This document shows positions 12,591 to 21,015 of a DNA stretch of 64,000 nucleotides, in pieces (the first letter of the stretch is position 1; each line of letters opens with the position of its first letter). Location: NCBI RefSeq assembly GCF_014489595.1, contig NZ_CP060790.1, positions 1,736,001 to 1,800,000 of the forward strand. The letters run 5' to 3'. A program made the translations under genes and the position numbers. The stretch is from Paenacidovorax monticola (lineage in GTDB: Bacteria; Pseudomonadota; Gammaproteobacteria; Burkholderiales; Burkholderiaceae_C). The notes beneath the pieces were generated by a model. It saw only the letters and a program-made list of their open reading frames with translations, was not told the origin of the DNA and ran no database searches.

Positions 12591-13439
12591 ATGCGAACCA
12601 TCACCGCCCTCAAGACCCTGCCCGCCGTCCTGCTCACCGCCATGGTGGCCGCCTGCGGCAGCACGCCCCCAGGAGCCTCGATGTCCGCCACCCTTTCCAC
12701 TCCCCCGGCCGCCTCCGCGCCCGCCGCCGATGCCGCGCGCCAACTGCAAGCCTACGACTGGGACCTGGCCGCCGCCTTCGATGGCCGTGGCCAGTCGGCG
12801 CCAGGCTGGCGCCTGCCCAATCACACCCCCACGCGCCTGCACTTCCAGGACCAGCAACTGTCGGTGCGCAACCTGTGCAACGCCATCGGCGCTGGCTACA
12901 CGCTCGATGGCTCGCGCCTGCAGGTGGCCCGCGCCATGTCCACCATGCGCGCCTGCGCCGAACGGGAGCTGATGGACCTGGAGCAGCGCGTGATCGCCCT
13001 GCTGCCGCAGGCCCAGCGCTACGAACTGCGCGCAGCCACCGCCGACAAGGCCCCCATGCTGGTGCTGCACTTCGCCGACGGCAGCCGCTGGGAGCTGGCG
13101 GGCACGCCCACGCCCGCCACGCGCTACGGCTCGGCCGGCGAGCGCGTCTTCCTCGAAGTGGCGCCGCAGCGTGTGGCCTGCAACCACCCGCTGATGCCCA
13201 ATGCGATGTGCCTGCGCGTGCGCGAGATCCGCTACGGCGACAACGGCGTCAAGCAGTCCACGGGCGAGTGGCGCATCTTCCAGGGCGGGATCGAGGGCTA
13301 CACGCATGAGCCTGGCATCCGCAACGTGCTGCGCCTGCAGCGCTACCCCCTGGCCAAGCCTGGCCAGCCGCAGCCCGCCGACGCACCCAGCCATGTCTAC
13401 GTGCTCGACATGGTGGTGGAGTCGGAGCGCGTGCGCTGA
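12591..13439 (+). CDS. META + DUF4377 domain lipoprotein
   Basis: A 282-residue envelope protein. A lipobox ([11 protein letters not shown]) gives a lipidated Cys near residue 21. An HslJ/META-like domain follows ([14 protein letters not shown] to about residue 190), with two conserved Cys-containing segments ([10 protein letters not shown] and [10 protein letters not shown]). The C-terminal part, [13 protein letters not shown] to [15 protein letters not shown] [11 protein letters not shown], is a DUF4377 domain. Such two-domain lipoproteins are widespread in Burkholderiales; the META domain is linked to heat and novobiocin tolerance through HslJ, but no activity is known. An AGGAG site precedes the ATG. 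Confidence 0.8.
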   Translation: MRTITALKTLPAVLLTAMVAACGSTPPGASMSATLSTPPAASAPAADAARQLQAYDWDLAAAFDGRGQSAPGWRLPNHTPTRLHFQDQQLSVRNLCNAIGAGYTLDGSRLQVARAMSTMRACAERELMDLEQRVIALLPQAQRYELRAATADKAPMLVLHFADGSRWELAGTPTPATRYGSAGERVFLEVAPQRVACNHPLMPNAMCLRVREIRYGDNGVKQSTGEWRIFQGGIEGYTHEPGIRNVLRLQRYPLAKPGQPQPADAPSHVYVLDMVVESERVR

Positions 13440-14071
13440 TGGCAACGGCCCCCCGGCCGCCGGGTGCGCCGCGCCCCACACTGCGGGTGCGGCGCCAGGC
13501 CGCCACGGCACCGGTGCCAGCCCGCAGCACGCCGGCGCGCCTGATCCGCTTCAACAAGCCCTACGGCGTGCTGAGCCAGTTCACGGCCGAAGGGCGCTGG
13601 AGGGGGCTCAAGGAGTTCATCGACCTGCCCGGCGTGTACGTGGCGGGCCGGCTCGACGCCGACAGCGAGGGGCTGCTGCTGCTCACCGATGACGGAGCGC
13701 TGCAGGCACGAATCGCCGATCCGCGCCACAAGATGGAGAAGACCTACTGGGTGCAGGTGGAGGGCGCCCCTGACGAGGCAGCGCTCGCCCGCCTGCGCGC
13801 AGGCGTGCTGCTGGGCGATGGGCCCACGCTGCCCGCGCGGGCACGCCTGATGGAGCCGCCGCCCACGCTCTGGGAGCGCGACCCGCCGATCCGCGAGCGC
13901 CGCGCCATCCCCACGGCCTGGATCGAGCTGGTCATTCGCGAGGGCCGCAACCGCCAGGTGCGCCGCATGACGGCGGCCGTGGGTCACCCCACGCTGCGGC
14001 TGGTGCGCGCGGCCATTGGCCCCTATTCGCTCGACGGGCTGCTGCCCGGCTCCTGGGCGGCACTGGCATAG
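13439..14071 (+). CDS. rluE: 23S rRNA pseudouridine synthase, RluE type
   Basis: A 210-residue RsuA/RluB-E family enzyme. It shows [11 protein letters not shown], the catalytic-Asp motif [17 protein letters not shown] and the C-terminal [23 protein letters not shown]. There is no S4 domain, and a short basic, Pro-rich leader precedes the catalytic domain, which suits RluE (Psi2457 of 23S rRNA in E. coli). The ATG shares its first base with the stop of the lipoprotein gene (TGATG), so the two are coupled, although they appear functionally unrelated. Confidence 0.88.
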   Translation: MATAPRPPGAPRPTLRVRRQAATAPVPARSTPARLIRFNKPYGVLSQFTAEGRWRGLKEFIDLPGVYVAGRLDADSEGLLLLTDDGALQARIADPRHKMEKTYWVQVEGAPDEAALARLRAGVLLGDGPTLPARARLMEPPPTLWERDPPIRERRAIPTAWIELVIREGRNRQVRRMTAAVGHPTLRLVRAAIGPYSLDGLLPGSWAALA

Positions 14072-14323
14072 GCCGAATCGGCCCGGGGCTTGGCAACGCC
14101 TCGGGGCACCACGCGCAAGTTATGCCCACCCGCTGTGGGCTGCCCTGTGGAGAACTCCGAGGACAACTCCGCAAACCCGCGCCAGCCCTGCGTTTGCACG
14201 CATTGCCCATTCATTGGGCAGAGGCCGCGATGGCGTAGCTTTTTTGCCCCCGGCTGGCCGTGCCGCGCGTATAGTGGGCGCCCGCCCGGCACCGGGCTTG
14301 TTGTTTTTCTGGGCCCGCTCCAC

Positions 14324-14764
14324 TTGTCTGTCTCCGCCTTGCTCTGTCTCGTCGTCGCAATCGCCGATGGCGACACCCTCACCGCGCGCTGTGGCGCCCC
14401 CGGCGCCTACCGCCAGCTCAAAGTCCGCATCGCCGCCATCGACGCCCCGGAACGGCGCCAGGCCTTCGGAGAGCGTTCTCGCCAGCACCTGGCGTCGCTG
14501 TGCTTCCGCCAGCGCGCCAGCATCCAGCCGCTCAACAAGGACGCCTATGGCCGCACCGTGGCCCATGTACGCTGCCGCAACACCGACGTGAATGCGGCCC
14601 AGGTGCGCGCGGGCATGGCCTGGGTCTACACCTCCTACGCGCACGACTACCCCCAGCTCGCGCCACTGGAGCGCCAGGCCCGCGTCCAGGGCCGGGGACT
14701 GTGGTCGCAGCGCCACCCCCAGCCGCCCTGGGAGTACCGGCACCGCCACGTGCAAGGGCGATAG
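14324..14764 (+). CDS. Thermonuclease (SNase-like) family protein, start uncertain
   Basis: About 146 residues from a TTG at 14324. The staphylococcal-nuclease fold is clear: VVAIADGDTLTARC, VRIAAIDAPERRQAFGERSR (Asp/Arg active-site region), AYGRTVAHVRC and NAAQVRAGMAWVYTSY. The segment before it (LSVSALLCLVVA) looks like part of a signal peptide, so the protein is probably exported. No ATG or GTG gives a sensible start: the in-frame ATG at 14090 would add about 78 non-family residues. The true N-terminus may lie around 14290-14324, possibly behind another missed base. A TATAGT box at 14270-14275 could be the -10 element. Confidence 0.75.
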   Translation: MSVSALLCLVVAIADGDTLTARCGAPGAYRQLKVRIAAIDAPERRQAFGERSRQHLASLCFRQRASIQPLNKDAYGRTVAHVRCRNTDVNAAQVRAGMAWVYTSYAHDYPQLAPLERQARVQGRGLWSQRHPQPPWEYRHRHVQGR

Positions 14765-14794
14765 GGCAAGGGCGGCAGGGCCCGTCAACAGGTC

Positions 14795-15130
14795 CTATAT
14801 CGGCAACCAGCGCCACCAGAACGGCGGCCGCTTCTGCGGCCCGGCGCTGCGCTCCAGCAGAGCCACGAACTCCGCGCGCCCATGGCGGCGGGCGGCCTGC
14901 AGCGGCGTGAGGTCGTCGAATTCAGAGCGCAGCCCCGGGTCCGCCCCGTGGGCCAGCAGGTAGCGGGCCACGTCATCGTGCCCCTGGACCAGGCTCGCCA
15001 CCAGGGGCGTGCAGAGGATCTCGGGGTGCTGGTAGTTCGGATTCACCCCGGCCTCGATGTGGTAGCGCACCAGCGCCAGATCGCCAGCCACGGCGGCGGC
15101 ATACATGTCTTTCCAGTCGCCAGCGGACAC
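14795..15130 (-). CDS. Small ankyrin-repeat protein, GTG start
   Basis: A 111-residue protein with two to three ankyrin repeats: DMYAAAVAGDLALVRYHIEAG, PLVASLVQGHDDVARYLLAHG and TPLQAARRHGRAEFVALLE. Such proteins serve as protein-binding scaffolds and their partner cannot be told from sequence. The start is taken as the GTG at 15130, because GGAG lies about 7 bases upstream and the ankyrin fold begins right after it; the longer ATG frame adds about 50 residues of shadow sequence. It converges with the thermonuclease gene, 30 bases away. Confidence 0.72.
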   Translation of the reverse strand: MSAGDWKDMYAAAVAGDLALVRYHIEAGVNPNYQHPEILCTPLVASLVQGHDDVARYLLAHGADPGLRSEFDDLTPLQAARRHGRAEFVALLERSAGPQKRPPFWWRWLPI

Positions 15131-15327
15131 GGGCCTCTCCTTTCTGCACGGGCATGTCACCCCGTGCACTATGCCAGCCCCGGGGCGCGGCGGCCATCGG
15201 GGCAGCGCCGCAGCGCGCCGCCCTGGAACCCGGTAGCATCGAAGCCCGCGCAGCGTCCGCGCCGCGCACCATCGTTCCCTCATCCCACAGCCTTGGCTTC
15301 CCGCCCTTCACCGGGGGCGCTGTCTTC

Positions 15328-16578
15328 GTGTCCGCTTCCATCGCACCCACCGGCCGCTCCGGTTTCATTCCCTTCCTGGCCGCGCGCCTGGCCGCCGTGT
15401 TCGCCATGCAGATGCAGGCCGTGGTGGTGGCCTGGCAGGTGTACGACCTCACGCGCGACCCGCTGTCGCTGGCCTATGTGGGGCTGGCGCAGTTCGTACC
15501 CATGCTGTGCCTGCTCATGCCCGCAGGCGACCTGAGCGACCGCTACAGCCGCAAGCACATCCTGGCCGCAAGCTGGGTGGTCGAGGGCCTGTGCTCGGCC
15601 CTGCTGCTATGGCTGGCCGTGGCGGGCGTGCACGACGTGCGCTGGATCTATGCCGTGCTGGTGCTGTTCGGCTGCGGCCGTGCCTTCACGGGGCCCGCGC
15701 TGCAGAGCCTGCTGCCGCAGATCGTGCCGCGCGAAGAGCTGGCGCGCGCGCTGGCCGCCAACAGCATGCTCATGCGCACCGCGTCCATCGTGGGCCCCGT
15801 GCTGGGCGGTGCGCTGTACGCGCTGGGCGGCGGCACGCTGACCTACGCGGCATGCCTGGCGGGCTTCGCGCTCGGCGCCGTGCTGCTGCTGCGCGTGCCC
15901 GTGCGCTACGCCGCGCCGCGCCAGGCGCTCACGGGCACGATGTGGCGGCGCTTCGGCGACGGCATCGCCTTCATCCGTACGCGGCCCATCATCCTGGGCA
16001 CGATCTCGCTGGACCTGTTCGCCGTGCTGCTGGGCGGCGTGGTGGCGCTGCTGCCCATCTACGCGCAGGAGGTGCTCCAGGTCGGCCCCGAGGGCCTGGG
16101 CCTGCTGCGCGGTGCCATGGCCGTGGGCGAGGTCGGCATGGGCGCCTGGCTCAGCGCACGGCCGTTCGACCGGCACGTGGGCAAAGTGATGTTCGGCGCG
16201 GTGGCGCTGTTCGGCCTGGCCAATCTCGTGTTCGCACTCTCCACCTGGTTCTGGCTGTCGTTCGCGGCCCTGGTGGTGGCGGGTGCCTCCGACATGGTGA
16301 GCGTGTACATCCGCTCGTCGCTCGTCCAGTTCTCCACGCCCGACACCATGCGCGGTCGCGTGAGCGCGGTGAACATGCTGTTCATCGGCTCGTCCAACGA
16401 GCTGGGCGAGTTTCGCGCGGGCAGCAGCGCGGCCTGGCTGGGCGCCGTTCCGGCCGCCGTGGTGGGCAGCCTGTGCACCCTGGCCGTGGTGGGCGGCTGG
16501 ATGGCGCTGTTCAAGCCGCTGCGCACGGTGAACCGCTTCGAGGAGGCTGCTCCACCCTCGGCGGCCAGCGCGGGCTAG
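15328..16578 (+). CDS. MFS exporter (EntS-like), probable GTG start
   Basis: A 416-residue inner-membrane protein with about 11-12 hydrophobic segments. The signature after TM2-TM3 is AGDLSDRYSRKHILA (cytoplasmic loop), and MRGRVSAVNMLFIGSSNELGEF near residue 350 is typical of the MFS_3 / enterobactin-exporter-like group. The substrate is unknown. The GTG at 15328 puts the start just before the first helix (GFIPFLAARLAAVFAMQ); the open frame extends upstream but without family-like residues. Its TAG stop overlaps the stop of the convergent DUF924 gene within one CTAG. Confidence 0.8.
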   Translation: MSASIAPTGRSGFIPFLAARLAAVFAMQMQAVVVAWQVYDLTRDPLSLAYVGLAQFVPMLCLLMPAGDLSDRYSRKHILAASWVVEGLCSALLLWLAVAGVHDVRWIYAVLVLFGCGRAFTGPALQSLLPQIVPREELARALAANSMLMRTASIVGPVLGGALYALGGGTLTYAACLAGFALGAVLLLRVPVRYAAPRQALTGTMWRRFGDGIAFIRTRPIILGTISLDLFAVLLGGVVALLPIYAQEVLQVGPEGLGLLRGAMAVGEVGMGAWLSARPFDRHVGKVMFGAVALFGLANLVFALSTWFWLSFAALVVAGASDMVSVYIRSSLVQFSTPDTMRGRVSAVNMLFIGSSNELGEFRAGSSAAWLGAVPAAVVGSLCTLAVVGGWMALFKPLRTVNRFEEAAPPSAASAG

Positions 16579-17114
16579 AACGAACTGCCGGGCTCGCGCA
16601 GAAAGGCCTCTTCCTCGGGCGTGGAGGGCCGCCCCAGCGCGGCGTTGCGGTGCGGATAGCGGCCGAAGCGCTCCACGATGGCCTGGTGCGCCTGGGCAAA
16701 GCGCAGGTTGTCGGGCCGCCCCAGCGCCGCGAACATTGCCATCGACTGCGCCTGCACCTTGCGCGACTCGCTGTGCATGTAGGGCAGATAGAGAAACGCG
16801 CGCTCGGTGGGCGTGAGCTGTCCGTCCAGCCCCTGGCGTACGGCCTCCTGCGCGAGCACCAGCGCCACGGCGTCCTGTGCGAAGGCCTGCGCCTGCCCCC
16901 GGAACAGATTGCGCGAGAACTGGTCGAGCACGATGATCTCGGCCAGGCGCCCCCTGGCCGTGGCGCGCCACTCCCAGCACTCGCCCAGCGCGGCAGCCTG
17001 GTGGCAGGAGAGGTAGCGCTCGCGGATCTTCGCGTCGAAAGCGTCGTCCTTGGCAAACCACTGTGCGGGCGTGCTCTCGGTGAACCAGAAGTGCAGGATG
17101 TCGTCGGCGTTCAT
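16575..17114 (-). CDS. DUF924 family protein
   Basis: A 179-residue all-helical soluble protein starting MNADDILHFWFTESTPAQWF. The family signatures are WEWRATARGRLAEIIVLDQFSRNLFRG in the middle and FLYLPYMHSES, RFGRYPHRNAALGR near the end, matching DUF924 (tetratricopeptide-like fold, function unknown). Length is typical. Its stop is shared in a palindromic CTAG with the MFS gene facing it. Confidence 0.88.
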   Translation of the reverse strand: MNADDILHFWFTESTPAQWFAKDDAFDAKIRERYLSCHQAAALGECWEWRATARGRLAEIIVLDQFSRNLFRGQAQAFAQDAVALVLAQEAVRQGLDGQLTPTERAFLYLPYMHSESRKVQAQSMAMFAALGRPDNLRFAQAHQAIVERFGRYPHRNAALGRPSTPEEEAFLREPGSSF

Positions 17115-17236
17115 GGCTTGGCGGTGTGGGGTGTGATGTGCTGCAATGCAGCCCCGCACTGTGCCAGACTCTGCAAAGGTCCGTGAGGATTCCGGCCTCT
17201 GCTGCATCACGTGCCAGGCCACCCAGGCCTGGCCGT

Positions 17237-17923
17237 TCACACCACGCGGCCTTGCGCGGTGCCTGAAGTCTTCTCGTAGTGGTCGCGCAGAATCACGCCC
17301 GCGTAATACACATGCTCGCGCATGAGCTGCTCGGCACGCGAGCAATCGCGGTCGAGGACGGCCTGGAGAATCCGGTGGTGGTCGTCGTGCGAGCGCACGA
17401 TGATGCGGTGGTCATGCCACAGCATGATCCGGTCGGAGGAAAAGGCAAGCGCCTGCGCCTGGATCGCGAAACGCTCGGCCACTGAATTCTGCGCGCTCTG
17501 GATCAAGGTGTTGTGGAAGGTGACGTTCATCTGCCGGTACGGCTCCAGGTCCGACTCCAGCAGCGTGCCCTTCGCCAGGATCCGGTCACCCAGTTCCAGG
17601 CATTCCTGCAGCTGCTGCCGGGCATGCGCCTGCAACCCGATCATGGCCGCATGGCGGCAGACCAGCCCCTCGAGGACGGCACGCACCTCGTAGGTCGGCA
17701 TGATTTCCTGGGCCGAGAACGTCCGCACCAGATAGCCGCGCTTGGGCTGGTGCTCGATCAGCCCCTCATTGGACAGCGTTGCCAACGCCGCCCGCACGGG
17801 CGTGCGGGATACCTGCAGGCGTTCTGCAAGGGGGATCTCCTCGATGCGGCGGCCCTGCTCAAGCTCCCCCGACAAGATCCAGTTGCGCAGCGTGTCCGTT
17901 ACTTTTTGGGCCAGGGTATCCAT
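17237..17923 (-). CDS. GntR-family regulator, FadR/FCD subfamily
   Basis: A 228-residue transcription factor. The N-terminal winged helix-turn-helix (IPLAERLQVSRTPVRAALATLSNEGLI, about residues 29-55) is followed by an all-helical FCD ligand-binding domain with the metal/ligand His pattern (MNVTFHNTLIQ, DDHHRILQAVL, REHVYYAGVI). Regulators of this type respond to acids or other catabolic intermediates and usually repress the neighbouring pathway. It is divergent from the SDR-liv-SDR-flavoprotein-GST genes, and two palindromes in the shared 104-bp gap are its likely operators. Its ligand is presumably the substrate or an intermediate of that pathway. Confidence 0.92.
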   Translation of the reverse strand: MDTLAQKVTDTLRNWILSGELEQGRRIEEIPLAERLQVSRTPVRAALATLSNEGLIEHQPKRGYLVRTFSAQEIMPTYEVRAVLEGLVCRHAAMIGLQAHARQQLQECLELGDRILAKGTLLESDLEPYRQMNVTFHNTLIQSAQNSVAERFAIQAQALAFSSDRIMLWHDHRIIVRSHDDHHRILQAVLDRDCSRAEQLMREHVYYAGVILRDHYEKTSGTAQGRVV

Positions 17924-17928
17924 CCATC

Positions 17929-17940
17929 AAGTATACATAA
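17929..17940. promoter_or_regulatory. Operator-like palindrome 1 (GntR-proximal)
   Basis: AAGTATACATAA with a GTATAC core (17931-17936) lies just upstream of the GntR start codon. Its core is identical to site 2 and its centre is exactly 63 bases away. The position over the regulator's own leader suggests autorepression. Confidence 0.6.
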
Positions 17941-17991
17941 AAGACCAAAATATCTAGAAATCAGGGTAAACCCGTGCATTTTTGCTCTTTC

Positions 17992-18003
17992 ATGTATACA
18001 TAA
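17992..18003. promoter_or_regulatory. Operator-like palindrome 2 (SDR-proximal)
   Basis: ATGTATACAT (17992-18001) is a perfect 10-bp palindrome in an AT-rich stretch 27 bases before the SDR start. It fits the short dyads bound by FadR-type GntR proteins. It would block transcription of the catabolic operon. Confidence 0.65.
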
Positions 18004-18027
18004 TGCGCACCTCTGAATTAACTATTG

Positions 18028-18792
18028 ATGCAGGTCATGGTGCGTATCGCAGTGGTAACGGGTGGTGGTCAAGGGATCGGTGCAGAGGTCTGCGCCCAAC
18101 TGGCGGCGAATGGACTCCAGGTGGTGGTGACCGATGTCAACGCCGACAAGGCACGGGACGTGGCCACGGCGCTCGGAGCACCGCACCATAGCCGCCACCT
18201 CGACGTGTGCGACGAAGCCCAGGTCAAACAGGTGTTTGCCGACGTGGAGCACAACGTCGGTCCGGTTTCGGTACTCGTGTGTGTTGCCGGGCTCCTGATC
18301 CATGACCATGGCGAGCGCATCCCCTTCCACGCAATGACGACCGACAACTGGGAGAAGACATTCGCCGTGAACGCACGCGGCGTGTTCTTCTGTGGCCGCG
18401 AGCTGCTGGCGCTGCGGCAGGACGGCAAAGCCCGGCACGGGCGCATCGTCACCTTCGGCTCCGTGGCGGCGCAGTTGGGCGGCTACCGCTCCAGCTCCAG
18501 CTACATCGCGGCCAAGGCCGCTGTGATGAGCCTGACCAAGGCCATGGCCCGCGAGTCGGCCCACCTGGGCTTCACCGTCAACTCGGTCGCCCCGGGCCTC
18601 ATCGACACCGACATGCTGCGCTCCACGGTCCAGAGCAGCGGCGCCCTCTCGGCCGCGGCCGCCAACATCCCGCTGGGCCGCATCGGCACCGTGCAGGACG
18701 TGGCGGGCGCCGTGAAGTACCTCGTATCCGAAGAGGCCGGCTACATCACCGGCTCGGTGATCGATGTGAACGGCGGATACCGCATGCAGTGA
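18028..18792 (+). CDS. SDR-family oxidoreductase, first gene of catabolic operon
   Basis: A 254-residue classical short-chain dehydrogenase/reductase. The cofactor motif is TGGGQGIG, Asp in VTDVN suggests NAD preference, and the catalytic residues are Ser in FGSVAA and Tyr/Lys in YIAAK, with Asn in VNARG. The usual NNAG motif is replaced by CVAG, a mild oddity. It resembles FabG-like alcohol dehydrogenases and most likely oxidises a secondary alcohol of the transported compound. Possible starts are TTG 18025, ATG 18028 and ATG 18037; none has a good ribosome-binding site. It is followed 29 bases later by livK. Confidence 0.88.
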   Translation: MQVMVRIAVVTGGGQGIGAEVCAQLAANGLQVVVTDVNADKARDVATALGAPHHSRHLDVCDEAQVKQVFADVEHNVGPVSVLVCVAGLLIHDHGERIPFHAMTTDNWEKTFAVNARGVFFCGRELLALRQDGKARHGRIVTFGSVAAQLGGYRSSSSYIAAKAAVMSLTKAMARESAHLGFTVNSVAPGLIDTDMLRSTVQSSGALSAAAANIPLGRIGTVQDVAGAVKYLVSEEAGYITGSVIDVNGGYRMQ

Positions 18793-18821
18793 CCCCACCA
18801 TTACTACGAAGGAGACAAACG

Positions 18822-20033
18822 ATGCAGAACCAGCGAATCGCCAAGGCCGTGTGCGCCCTGATCATGGGCGCGAGTTCCGTGGCCTGGGCCCAGAGCGAGC
18901 CCGGCATTACCAAGGACACGATCAAGATCGGCATCTTCTCGCCGCTGTCCGGCGCCGCCATGGCCTATGGCTTCGACGTGATCAACGCCGCGAAGATGTG
19001 GTACGCCAAGGTGAACAAGGAAGGCGGCATCCACGGCCGCAAGATCGAGCTGGTGGTCGAAGACGACCGCTGCAACGCCAACGACCTGCTGGCCGCGGTG
19101 AAGAAGCTCACCGAGCAGGACAAGGTGTTCATGCTCAACGGCGGCTCCTGCTCCGCCGCCGTCGTGGGTGCACGCGAGTACATCGAGCGCTCGCAGATCC
19201 CCTACGTCACGCTGAACGCCTCCGCGGACGGCGCGCTGTACCCGCCCTCGAAGTACATCTACGGCGCCTTCTCGATCACGCAGCGCACGCTGGGCGGCTC
19301 GTCCGTGCAGTTCGCCCACGAACACCTCAAGGCCAAGAAGATCGCCTTCATCAACCACGACGACGCCTACGGCGGCTGGAACCTCGAAGGCGCGAAGGCG
19401 CAGCTGTCCGTGATGAACGGCGCCTCGCTGGAAGTGCAGTCGGTGAACCCCAACATCACCGACGTGACGGCCCCCATGATGAAGCTGCGCGCCGCCAATC
19501 CGGATGCCCTGGTCATCACCACCTATGCACGCCCCGCCAGCCTCATCATCAAGCGCGCGCATGAACTGGGCTTCAACAAGCCCATCATCATCACCGTCAC
19601 GGCCACGGCCGACCTGAAGTCGCTGGTCGACAACGTGGGCAATCGCGATGCCTTCAAGAACGTCTACGTGCAGGATGTGCTGGCCGACTTCCCGGGCAGT
19701 CCCAAGCTCAAGTGGGTATACGACATGTACAAGGAGCACTACCCCGAACTGGCCGCCAAGCCCGGCCACCCCCAGAACTACATGCCCTATGGCCTGGCCC
19801 CCGCCATGACCGTGGTCAACGCGCTCAAGGCCGCGGGCCCCGAACCCACGCGCGAGAAGGTGCTGGCGGCCATGTCGACCATGAAGTTCGACTCTGGCGT
19901 GCTGGCTACCCCCGTGGAGTTCACGCCCACGGACCACGCCGCCCAGAAGGCCGCGATCTATCTGAAGTTTGATGGGCAGACACAGACCATGATCCCCGGC
20001 AACTTCAAGGCGGTCTGGACCTACAAGCCGTAA
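18822..20033 (+). CDS. Liv-type ABC transporter substrate-binding protein
   Basis: A 403-residue periplasmic protein. The signal peptide ends at AWA before QSEPGIT. The mature part begins with IKIGIFSPLSGAAMAYGFDV, the usual start of the type I periplasmic binding fold of Leu/Ile/Val-type receptors, and continues with NGGSCSAAVVGAREY and AFINHDDAYGGWN. Receptors of this family also bind aromatic and alicyclic acids, amides and urea; the company of SDRs and a flavoprotein argues against a plain amino-acid ligand. A GAAGGAG site lies 7 bases before the ATG. A strong hairpin follows the stop and may keep this gene expressed above the permeases. Confidence 0.92.
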   Translation: MQNQRIAKAVCALIMGASSVAWAQSEPGITKDTIKIGIFSPLSGAAMAYGFDVINAAKMWYAKVNKEGGIHGRKIELVVEDDRCNANDLLAAVKKLTEQDKVFMLNGGSCSAAVVGAREYIERSQIPYVTLNASADGALYPPSKYIYGAFSITQRTLGGSSVQFAHEHLKAKKIAFINHDDAYGGWNLEGAKAQLSVMNGASLEVQSVNPNITDVTAPMMKLRAANPDALVITTYARPASLIIKRAHELGFNKPIIITVTATADLKSLVDNVGNRDAFKNVYVQDVLADFPGSPKLKWVYDMYKEHYPELAAKPGHPQNYMPYGLAPAMTVVNALKAAGPEPTREKVLAAMSTMKFDSGVLATPVEFTPTDHAAQKAAIYLKFDGQTQTMIPGNFKAVWTYKP

Positions 20034-20046
20034 GCCTCCTGCTGCA

Positions 20047-20074
20047 CCAGCACTTCCCTCGAGGGAAGTGCTGG
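20047..20074 (+). other. Perfect 28-bp palindrome between livK and livH
   Basis: The 14 bases from 20047 are followed by their exact inverted copy to 20074 (arm CCAGCACTTCCCTC). In RNA this is a stem of about 12 bp with a TCGA-centred turn. There is no T tract, so it is better read as a partial terminator or an mRNA-stabilising element that sets the receptor/permease ratio than as a full stop. Confidence 0.7.
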
Positions 20075-20102
20075 GGTAGCACGTCATTCGTACCGGTGGA
20101 CT

Positions 20103-21005
20103 ATGAGTATTTCCGACATCTGGATGTTCCTGCAGCAGGGTGTGCTGTCAGGGCTGGTGACAGGCAGCGTCTATGCCCTGTTGGCCATTGCCATCGTGAT
20201 TGTCTTCAAGACGACCGATGTGCCTAACTTCTCGCAAGGCGAGATCTTCATGTTCGGCGGCTATGTGGCCTTGTTCCTGCTCGCCGTATGGAACTGGGCG
20301 TACTGGCCCGCGGCGGTCACCGCCGTCGTGGTTACCGCCTTCGTTGCCGGCCTCTTCCAGCGCGTGGTCATGCAGAAAGTCGTCGACAGCAAGGGCGTCG
20401 GCGTGCAGATGGTCATTGCCACACTGGGCTTCGCCTATCTGCTCAAGGGCATCGTGCGCAAGACGGGCCTGGGCGACACGCCCCGTTCGCTGCCTTCCGT
20501 CGTGCCGCAGGACACCGTGCTGATTGGCCAGGCCGCGCTGACCACGCTCGATCTCGCGATCTTCGCCACCGCGCTGGTTGCCATGGCACTGCTCTGGTGG
20601 ATGTTCACCAAGACACGGACCGGCAAGGCCATGCGCGCCGTGGGCATGAACCCGCGAGGTGCCCAGATCGTTGGCGTGAACCTGTCCAAGATCCGCATGC
20701 AGATCTGGTGCCTGACGGGCGTGCTGTCGGCCATCTCCGCCCTGCTGATCACGCCCAAGATCCTGATCACCCCCGACATCGGCCACATCGCCATCGTGGC
20801 CTACGCGGCAGCCATCGTGGGAGGCTTCACCAGCCTGCCCGGCGCCGTGCTCGGCGGCTTCATCATCGGCATCCTCGAAAACCTGGTGGGCCTCTTCATC
20901 TCCTCCAATGCCATCGTCGTGACCCCCTTCCTCGCCATCATGGTGGTCCTGCTGTTCCGGCCGCAAGGTCTTCTGGGTGGCAAGCCACAGACGAAGAAGG
21001 TGTAG
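20103..21005 (+). CDS. Liv-type ABC transporter permease (LivH family)
   Basis: A 300-residue inner-membrane protein with about eight hydrophobic helices. The family segments are LSGLVTGSVYALLAIAIVIVFKTT at the start, VPNFSQGEIFMFGGYVALF, MRAVGMNPRGAQIVGVNLSKI (the cytoplasmic coupling loop) and IVGGFTSLPGAVLGGFIIGILENL. It forms the channel with the LivM partner. It starts 69 bases after livK, past the palindrome, with GGTGGA as a weak ribosome-binding site. Confidence 0.93.
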   Translation: MSISDIWMFLQQGVLSGLVTGSVYALLAIAIVIVFKTTDVPNFSQGEIFMFGGYVALFLLAVWNWAYWPAAVTAVVVTAFVAGLFQRVVMQKVVDSKGVGVQMVIATLGFAYLLKGIVRKTGLGDTPRSLPSVVPQDTVLIGQAALTTLDLAIFATALVAMALLWWMFTKTRTGKAMRAVGMNPRGAQIVGVNLSKIRMQIWCLTGVLSAISALLITPKILITPDIGHIAIVAYAAAIVGGFTSLPGAVLGGFIIGILENLVGLFISSNAIVVTPFLAIMVVLLFRPQGLLGGKPQTKKV

Positions 21006-21015
21006 GAGCGCAGCC

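Noticed and set aside
14090..14323. N-terminal extension of the thermonuclease from the ATG at 14090
   Set aside because: The 78 added residues are Cys/Pro/Arg-rich and unlike the family, and they would place the signal-peptide-like segment in the interior.
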